Below are positions 56,345 to 64,000 of a DNA stretch of 64,000 nucleotides, piece after piece. Both the position numbers and the translations under genes were made by a program. The notes beneath the pieces were generated by a model that saw only the letters and a program-made list of their open reading frames with translations, had not been told where the DNA came from and did no database searches. This stretch comes from Coturnix japonica (taxonomy: Eukaryota > Chordata > Aves > Galliformes > Phasianidae): assembly GCF_001577835.2 (NCBI RefSeq), contig NC_029536.1:558001-622000 (forward strand), given 5' to 3'. Numbering within the stretch: position 1 is the stretch's first letter; every line of letters starts with the position of its first letter.

Positions 56345-59300
56345 ATTTGTACAAGTAAAAACCCCTAGGCATGTTTGAGGAGAGCCCACCTCAATGGGGC
56401 ACAACACATTGCCAGCATCCCCATGGGCTGGGCTGGCAGCAGGGCTCCCACACAACATGCACTCACCCTTCTCTATTGACATATCACTCCTCTCCTTGTT
56501 AATCTGGAGAGGTGGGCGAGAGCACAGCATGGATTGAAACAAATGCCAGAGCCCAAAGCTGAATGTCAGGAGCAGGGGGTGCTCTGTGGTGAGGCTGTGC
56601 CCACGTTTCCACCTCCAGGGAAAGCCTCTGCCTCACTGTAAGCTGGTTTGTAACCAGAGATCAGCAGAAAAAAGGTTTATGAGCATTTCTCCAGCACCTT
56701 CAGCCACGCTGGTTCTTAGGTTCACTTACTGGAAATTTCCCTCTTGCTAGAAATTCCTGAGGAGCGGAGGGAAGCACCGCTTACTGTAAGCAGCTTGGGT
56801 AGAAAAATAGCATTGTGCTTCACATCATTTCCACATTATGCTAATGCACATCTGTTGAATGTCTCCTTCCCATTATGAATTCCAGCAGGTCTTTTCTAGT
56901 AAGTGGGAATTACTTCCATTCTGTTTTTTTTTCCTGGGGGGGGTTGTTTCTTTAATTGCTAAGCATTCAGTGGCCATGGAGATGCTTGGGCTCAGAGTCC
57001 TCTATCTGGGTCCTCTATCTGCATAGAGGGCTGTGCTGGGAAAGCCACCAGGTGAAAGTCTTTGACCATGGAGCCTGCATAAAACAAACTTAAGGTTGCC
57101 CACACCCCTCTGAGATCTAGTGATGTATGTGGCCACATGCACGTTACCATAGGGCTTAACCAGAAAGGATGTAAAGGGATTTGCTGGTGACACGATGCAT
57201 GGGGAAACCTAGAGCCTACAGGGAGCACAAGGCTGACACAAGGGCTCAGAATTAAAAGTTTCTGTTAATTAAAATCGAGGAGCCCTAATCTTGTGCAGAG
57301 TGGGGCTGGATGGGCGCAGCTCCTGCACTGCAGCTGGCAGCGCAGGACAGCAGAGCTTCATTAAAGCCAATATAAATGGAAAGAGGATTTGGACACACAG
57401 AGGCGACAGATAAGCAGTGACAGGGAATATAGAAACATGGCCTACTTTTGTCAGCCTGGGGAAATCGGCGCCGTGTTATTAGAGAGGCAACACGGCCGCT
57501 TTGATACGGGACACCGTGCCTCCCACACGGGGATCAAGCAGGGATGGCAGCACTGGGCTGCAGCCAGCAGAACCCACCCACCACAGCAGCATCTCAGGGC
57601 TCACCTTTTGCATCCCAAAGGCACCAGAGACAGCAAGGCAGGGGGTGTGCTTGCCTCCGTTCCACTTCCCATTCCAATACCTTTGATCCATGAGGCCTCA
57701 GCTGCCCTTGCACAAAGCACAGGGAATCCTTGAAGTCTAAGCCTTGGTTCTGAGCCCAAGAAGAGCAGACAGCACAACCTCTTGCTGTCATTGCTGCTGC
57801 AAGCTCAGCATCCCAGCACTAAGCTTCCCAGGTGGGACCTGACAGCATGTGCCACCAGCAGCACCCGGCCAGGAGCCTGTTCTGCTCTTTTATCAGTAGG
57901 AGGTTTGCAGCAACTCACCTTCCTTCTCCTGCTTCCTTGCAGGCATGTCTGTCTGTGCTGGCCCGGAGCCCAGCAGGTGCAATTTGTTCCTATCAGAGCA
58001 CTGTGCTCACAGCTGCCCTTCTCCTGCTGCCAGCCTGGCTCTGTGCTCCAAGCCACAACATTGCAATACTGAGTGTGCTGCAGTGCTGTAGGTGCTGTAA
58101 GTGCTGCAGGTGATGCGATGCCATGGGCGCCACGTTGCTACAGGTGCTGCAATGCTGCCAAGGTGCAGAAGTTGTGAGTAGTGCAGGGACAGACACCTAC
58201 TGCCAACCACCCTCTCCAACCCAGCTTGTCCTGCCCTTCCCTGCCATGCTGTTGATGCACACACAACTTTATATAGCAAATGCTTTCGGTGTGAAACTCA
58301 CCTATTCTGGGACACGCGCTGCTCACACCGTGGTGATTAATGAGCGAGACAAAGACCTTCTCCTTGCCCCATCACCCTTGAAATCTGCTTGATCGTGCAT
58401 ACTGAGCAGGAAGAAATTTCAGCTATTATCCTTTTTTAGTGCTCTTCAGGTGGATCTTCGCTGTGATTGCAGTCTCTGGGTTGGAGGAGAGTTTTTGTCT
58501 GAGCAGTAGGTTAGATGGGAATTCACCTTGCTCTGGACACAAGATAATAGCTCTGATTTTTGGAGCCTTTTGGCTTTTTTTAGGGGAAAGGAAAAGAAAG
58601 AAAATACTCACTGTCTAATTACATTGGTTACAGGCAATCAGATTTAGCCATCTTCAGATGGCTTTCATTTGACATTGATTGATGACACTTCAGCAACTGC
58701 CCCAAGCACCTTCTGGCATTGCAAAGAAGTTCTGCAGTTACACCAGCATCTCTGCAGGGTCTCTTCCATTTCCAGCCCTGCTGGAGATGCCCAGTGTAGT
58801 GTAGCACCCTGTACACAATCAATAAGTAAACAGAGGTTAAACAGATGTTTGGTTAAGTAAGATTATTGTGATAGAAAGATAATCAATAATAAATGAAAAT
58901 GCTCACCAGTGTTGAAGGCTCACAGTAAAACTCCACAAAGGAGCAACCTCCAGAGAGAGATCCTTCCTTAGTGGCAGTCAGCCCTTAAATGGGGTCTAGG
59001 AGAGCTGCAGCTGGGATCCACCCCCTCAGCAGAATTGCCTTCACTTGTGCTCCCATGGCTGACTCAGTGCTTGTCTCAGGTGGTCAATCAGAGGTTCAGA
59101 CCTTGATTCAACATTCCTCTATGGCTGGGAATCTGGAGCTGTGGGATCACACACCTGGGAGCTGGTGATGGAAACTCCACTCGGACCCGAGGTTTGAAAG
59201 AGAAGAGCAAAGTACAGCTCTGAACAGTCCCTATCATCCTTTATAACACTGCACTCTGATAATGGAACAATACTCTGAAGGAGAAGGCTGATACAGCCGA

Positions 59301-61335
59301 TAAGAAGCAGATTTGTGTTTTTGAGATAGGAAAGTGAACACAGAGGCTGAGCATATCGCTGTAGGGAGGCACTGCACTGACAGTAGCACTGCACTGGTGC
59401 TCCTGCACAGCCAGCTCTGCACACCGTGCCCTTGGTGTTGGACTAATCAACACCACTCGCTGGGAATTTGGCCCATTTGGAGCCTTTTTTCATCCTACAG
59501 GCCTAATGTCAAAGTTTCCATGCTGTACTGTTCAAGTTGGGAAGCCTCTTCTGTTGCCTCGAAGAGTTTTCTCACTGTGCTGTGCTTGCAGCCCATGACC
59601 TTGCTATGGAGCATTGCAGTGTTGGGTGCTCTGCCAAGGAGCACCGCTGACGTGAAGGGAGATAGACACCTTAATAGTCTGATAAGGAAACCATCGGAAC
59701 ATCCTGATGTGAACATAATAAATAATAAATCCTTCCCCGTAGCCGAGATGTCAAATTTTCAGACCAGTTTCTTAAAATAAATAACAGTGTCTTTGAAATA
59801 TGCATGTTATCTTGCAACGGAGCGATGGGTTGGGAACAAGTCTGAGCTCCAGGTCCCCTTGTTTTCTGACGGGTCGCTGAGGAAAACCTTCTGTTCAATG
59901 GGCAGAAAGCAGCACCCAGGGCCAGACCCCACATCTTCCCCAGTGGGGTACGGTGGGGATGCAGCCAATCCAAAGAGCTCTGCGGATTTATGGCAGAACA
60001 CAGCCTGAATAATTGAGGGACTTGGGCAAGCCGCTTTTACAGAGTAATTGAAACACAGAGTACTGCACCTAAAATTCCTAGCTATGTGTTTTAGTGAATA
60101 GCTTTAAGCAGATAATCACTTCCCTTTGCAGGGAAAGTGCAGACGGGGTCAGGTTTGATATGCTGTAAATCAGCGCGCTGGAAGGAGCAGCACCTTGTTG
60201 TTACTCAGCGTGCTGCTGCCAATTTGGAATTGATGTATTATTATTCTACAGTTTGCTGTTATAGATGCTGCTCTTTGGGGGATGAAGTATTCCCCTCGGC
60301 ACTCAAACTTTAACATTAAAAGGTAAACTAAAACAGCGCTGCTGCGCTGGGAGCCGAAAATGAGATGGAATAGAAGCGTTTTCTTTCTTTGCTAAACACA
60401 AAACGCGTGCGAACCCATTGACTCCTTGGGCTGTTTTCATGGTTAATTTCATGATTTCTGGCATTCCCTCATTGTCCCAGCCCCATGCTTTCTCAGTCAA
60501 TGCCTCAGCCTGGGGTGCAGCTCTCCTGCCCGAGGAGGAGGGATGGATGTGAGCCGTGGGTTGGGAGCGCCCAAGCACTGTCAGCACCGCAGGAAGGGAG
60601 ATGCCAACAAATGAAGGATCTCCTTATTGTTAGAAGGTCAGCAATGTTTGAGTCTGAGGAACCCTGGGGTTGCAGAAAAATTGTGTTGATGCAGGAAAAT
60701 AACCGGGAGACTGAATAGGGAATGGCTCGGTGGTGGTAGGAGTGCTTTGACCTCAAAAAGAGCCCCACATCAGCTGTGCAAGAACGCGGCAGAGGCGAAG
60801 CACAAATCAATAAACAGCAGAGATCTGTCTGATAAAACCAGCAAGGGAAAGATGAGACACGAGCTGACAGTCAGGAGGTGGATGTAGGACAGGGAACGGC
60901 TTCAGAAGTGCACACGTTAAAGAGAGAGACCCCGAGGCAGCACCCAGGAGCACGGTGCTATAGGGGTGAGGAAGCTGATGATCCCAGTGTCACAGTGTTG
61001 TGCCCATGAGCCCTTCCCTTCATGTTATGCCTCATGTTATCACTGTCTGCATTGGGAACACACCCAGCAACAGATATCCCGGCCGATGTAATTGAATTAT
61101 TTAGGGGCTGACACGGCGTGATGGAAGAGGCTTTCTTCCTATTTTTAGGTTTCCATCTACAGGGCTGGAAATTACAGCCATTAAAATGCTCTATTAGGAA
61201 TGATATATAAAGGGGAAAGGGAAAAAAAAAAAACTGATCAGACTTTTCTGGTGCACATGGAGCATTAGGATATCATTAATTTTAATGATAGAGCCCGAAA
61301 TTACAAAGCTATTATAATCACACTTGAAGTTGCCG
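56345..61335. other. Intergenic, no gene recognised
   Basis: Unique sequence with a 7-bp hairpin and a duplicated TCCTCTATCTG word near 56998-57028, a CpG spot at 57465-57535, and a degenerate GTGCTGCAG tandem patch at 58075-58111. No exon, RNA gene or mobile element supported. Confidence 0.5.
58075..58111. repeat. Degenerate 9-bp tandem patch (GTGCTGCAG)
   Basis: Four imperfect copies of GTGCTG followed by CAG, TAG or TAA. Short and diverged. Confidence 0.6.
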
Positions 61336-61364
61336 AAAAAAAAAAAAAAAAAAGAAAAAAAAAA
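61336..61364. repeat. Poly(A) tract A18-G-A10
   Basis: A 29-bp adenine run with one interruption, in AT-rich unique DNA. Nothing upstream resembles an mRNA or LINE body, and no target-site duplication was evident, so I call it a simple repeat. Confidence 0.85.
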
Positions 61365-64000
61365 GGACCATTCTAAATTATTACTAATGAATAAAAAAAT
61401 ATTTAAATCATATTTAACGGCCCTTACAATTACAGTGGGTATTGCCATGAGCTAATGGTTACATTGGCTGGTTCCTCTGGATGGCAAACACTGCCCAGCC
61501 GGGCTCAGGACTTTGTGTGATGGTGATGGAGAAGATGAAGGACTGATGATATGGGAATGGGTTCCATCTTGGGAGCACTGAGAGCTCTGCTGGGCCTTGG
61601 AGCTGTATCTTCCACAAAGCTATCTGGGAATGCAGTGAACACAAGGGTGGAGCTGTGTGCATGTTGTGTTGGCTCATGGTTTGCTTTGTTAGTTTTCTTC
61701 TCGTTTTGCCACTCCTGGAGCTTTGTGTGGGGATGGTGAATGTCCTCCTGGTGCTTGGAGGTTCATCCAGGACTCAGCACAGCCCTCCCTTTCCTATGAG
61801 GGTTAGAAATGGTCCGTCAGCCACTGAGCATAAAATATAATTACAGCCCAGCGTGCTCCCAAGTCACAGCAATTAACGTCCCCCAGAGCACGGGAGATTT
61901 TATCTTGGTTTTCTTTTAAAACCTGAATGGCAGAGGAACAATGTGCTTCTATAAAGCAGATGGAGGAAAAGAAGAAACTTCAGAAATGAAATCCCAGACA
62001 GAGGAGGCTGTGGCCTCCCACCTGCCTGGGGAAGGGCTGCGTGTACCCCCAGCCCTCTGCCCCACACCTCTCCTCAGAGCAGAACAGCATTGAGGGAATT
62101 CATCAGCCTTTGGCCCCATGGATGCATCCACCCCAGGCCTTTCTCTATGGAAGAGCCCTACCCAACGAGCATCCCGCTGCTGCAGCTTGCTGGCTGTGCT
62201 CCCACAACTGTTCAACATCGTGGATCAGAATGCCTAGAATAAATACACCCGGCTGTAATTGTCTATGCAACATTAAAACCATTTTCCAGATGCATGATAT
62301 TTGAGATATTGCAATAAAAGGGTCAAAAACTTTTCAAATTCATTAGGCTCTTTGTACAAAATACCTGCCTCATTAAGTGCTGAGGAGATGGCCAATAATG
62401 GGAGGTGAAGCAGAGGGCCCTGGAGATTGGATGCACACATAGTGCTGATAAATGGCTTCTCAGTGGATATTCCAGAGCTGGCAAGGAGAAAAATGCCATC
62501 CCACGGTTGAACAAACTTTGAGTTTAGTGCGAAAATTCAAGAAGCACCTTGGTCAGAAAAAAAGCATCTCTGTTCTGCCTTGTCTGATGGCAGCGTGACC
62601 TCTGGGAGGGAGCTGCGGAAAGCCAGGAGAGGTGAGCACTGACCCGAGTCCTCCAGCACTTATATCAGGCCAAACTGCAGCTCTGAATCCACAAAGAGCT
62701 CCTATTGGATCAGCGTTCCCAGCTCTGCATCTGGGATGTGCAGTGCAGAGAAGCACCGAACCCTCCTGATTAATAGGAGGCAATGAAGACAGACAGTTTC
62801 CTTTGACCAGGGCGATGGAGTCAGCAGTTTCACTCTGCTAAGCACATGGTTTTTATGATGTTCCCGTGCAGTGCTGAGCAAAACACCCCGGTAGAAGAAG
62901 ATGTATAATGCTATCTGTGGAACAGCCTATTTTCTAAATGGAAACTTGCTATTTAAAAAGAAAGCACTTTAACACTTTGGAAAATATGAAGGTCCCCAAA
63001 GCTGAATTTTTGAGTGCTCATTTTGCAGCCTGCAAAAAACCCGAGTTCATTATGGAACAGCAGCGAGCGCCGGGTGGCACCGCTCCAAGACGCACTTACA
63101 GCATGCATAACTTCGAGCAGATCTACAGTCCCAGTGCAGTCAGAGGCATTATTCACACCCTAAAAGTTAAGCATTTGCTTAACTGAGTTTTTAAAACGAA
63201 TTTACTTTTTCACTGGGCCTGGCACCGGCTTTGCTTCCAGGCTCATTCCTGCCCTGAGAAGCCGGGTCCTGCTGCAGGCAGGGCATCAGTGCCACCAGAT
63301 GGCAAGGCTCCTACCCAGGCTTCAGCCTGGCTTTGTGGCAGGGCTCCTCCTGCATGGTGTTGCTGGGTCCCTGTAGTCCCAGCACTGCCACACTCTGCTG
63401 TATTCGTCCCTCCTGAACCATCTCCATGTCCCTGCACCTTGCCCACAGCACTGCCAACGTCCTCAGTGTCCTTGTCACAGTGCTGGGAGGAGAATTCACA
63501 GCCAGCTCTTCCCCTCTGCTGAAATACCAGCATGAAGCTGACACGCAGTGGAAGAAGCCTCAGTCTGATTTCATCTACTGCACTGGGCTTGGCTCACCTG
63601 GCACTGGGTTACCTTGGAAGGGGTAAGAGCAGAGGAATGCACGACTTGGACACTTGGTCCAAAGGCATCCTGGCTTTCTGTGCTGGATCTCAGTAAATTT
63701 GGGCTGAGCTTCACCAAACCGATTGGTCTGATCAGATTTATGGAGCGATTCCTGGATGAGGTGAATAATGAAAATGGCTCATGAATATTTCATTTTTACA
63801 AATCACATAATTCATATATATTCACAAATATTTGCTTCGCCTTATAAACCGGGTGAATAATTTATGGAAATACGCAGCAAATATTTTAAAGAAAACACAA
63901 AATTCATTGACTACATTAATCAACAAATATTATTCAACTTATATTGGGTTAGCTTGCTCACAGATAAATTCTCAGTTTATGAAAGGAGCTGGAGGAGCAG
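61365..64000. other. Intergenic, no gene recognised
   Basis: Unique sequence to the window edge. The end, about 63740-63980, is very AT-rich with repeated CAAATATT and ATTCAT words (for example ATATTTCATTTTTACAAATC), a typical look for a homeobox-rich non-coding element or a matrix-attachment-like tract. No exon was supported. Confidence 0.5.

Noticed and set aside
61336-61364. Poly(A) run as the tail of a processed pseudogene or LINE
   Set aside because: No coding remnant, LINE body or flanking target-site duplication was seen.
23240-64000. Search for retroviral, LTR or Polinton fossils
   Set aside because: No paired terminal repeats, primer-binding-site pattern or recognisable viral protein fragments were noticed; only two CR1 pieces stood out.

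Overview
The window is vertebrate genomic DNA, almost certainly from a bird and probably a galliform. The reasons are one split gene with canonical GT-AG introns and a human-like protein, very compact introns (70 bp to about 2 kb), a CpG-rich promoter, few interspersed repeats, the only recognisable repeats being 3' pieces of CR1 (the main LINE of birds and reptiles), and no mammalian SINEs. The compactness fits a microchromosome. Species and chromosome cannot be read from the sequence.

Layout. Positions 1-840 are low-information flank. From about 880 to 3230 the DNA is CpG-rich, with a pentanucleotide repeat, a G-rich 9-bp minisatellite, a CCAAT/TATA-like cluster and a YY1/TISU-like element at the first exon of NPHP4. 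NPHP4 (nephrocystin-4) fills 3.2-23.2 kb on the + strand. I could place every coding exon: 28 exons from 3658 to 22797 whose phases agree at every junction, giving 4143 nt and 1380 residues (human about 1426, from memory). A non-coding exon 1 ends at 3230, and a polyadenylation signal lies at 23207-23212. The gene takes about 20 kb.

From about 23.24 kb to the right edge (about 41 kb) I see no protein-coding gene. This fits the gene-poor interval known next to NPHP4 in other vertebrates, towards AJAP1. It holds AT-rich unique sequence with short CpG-rich islets (most strikingly 55.38-55.69 kb), several perfect POU octamers, two CR1 fragments, a 19-bp minisatellite and several simple repeats. 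These are candidates for regulatory DNA, but conservation cannot be seen from one sequence.

NPHP4 is a scaffold of the ciliary transition zone, working with NPHP1 and RPGRIP1L. Its human neighbour KCNAB2 is head-to-head with it, so the left 3 kb may hold the start of KCNAB2 on the - strand. Only a candidate splice donor supports this here. I found no unknown multi-gene system, CRISPR array, RNA gene or viral fossil. The points most worth a second look are the TISU-like upstream ORF of NPHP4, the tandem splice sites at exons 4 and 8, the orphan CpG-rich patch at 55.4-55.7 kb and the octamer-rich intergenic elements.
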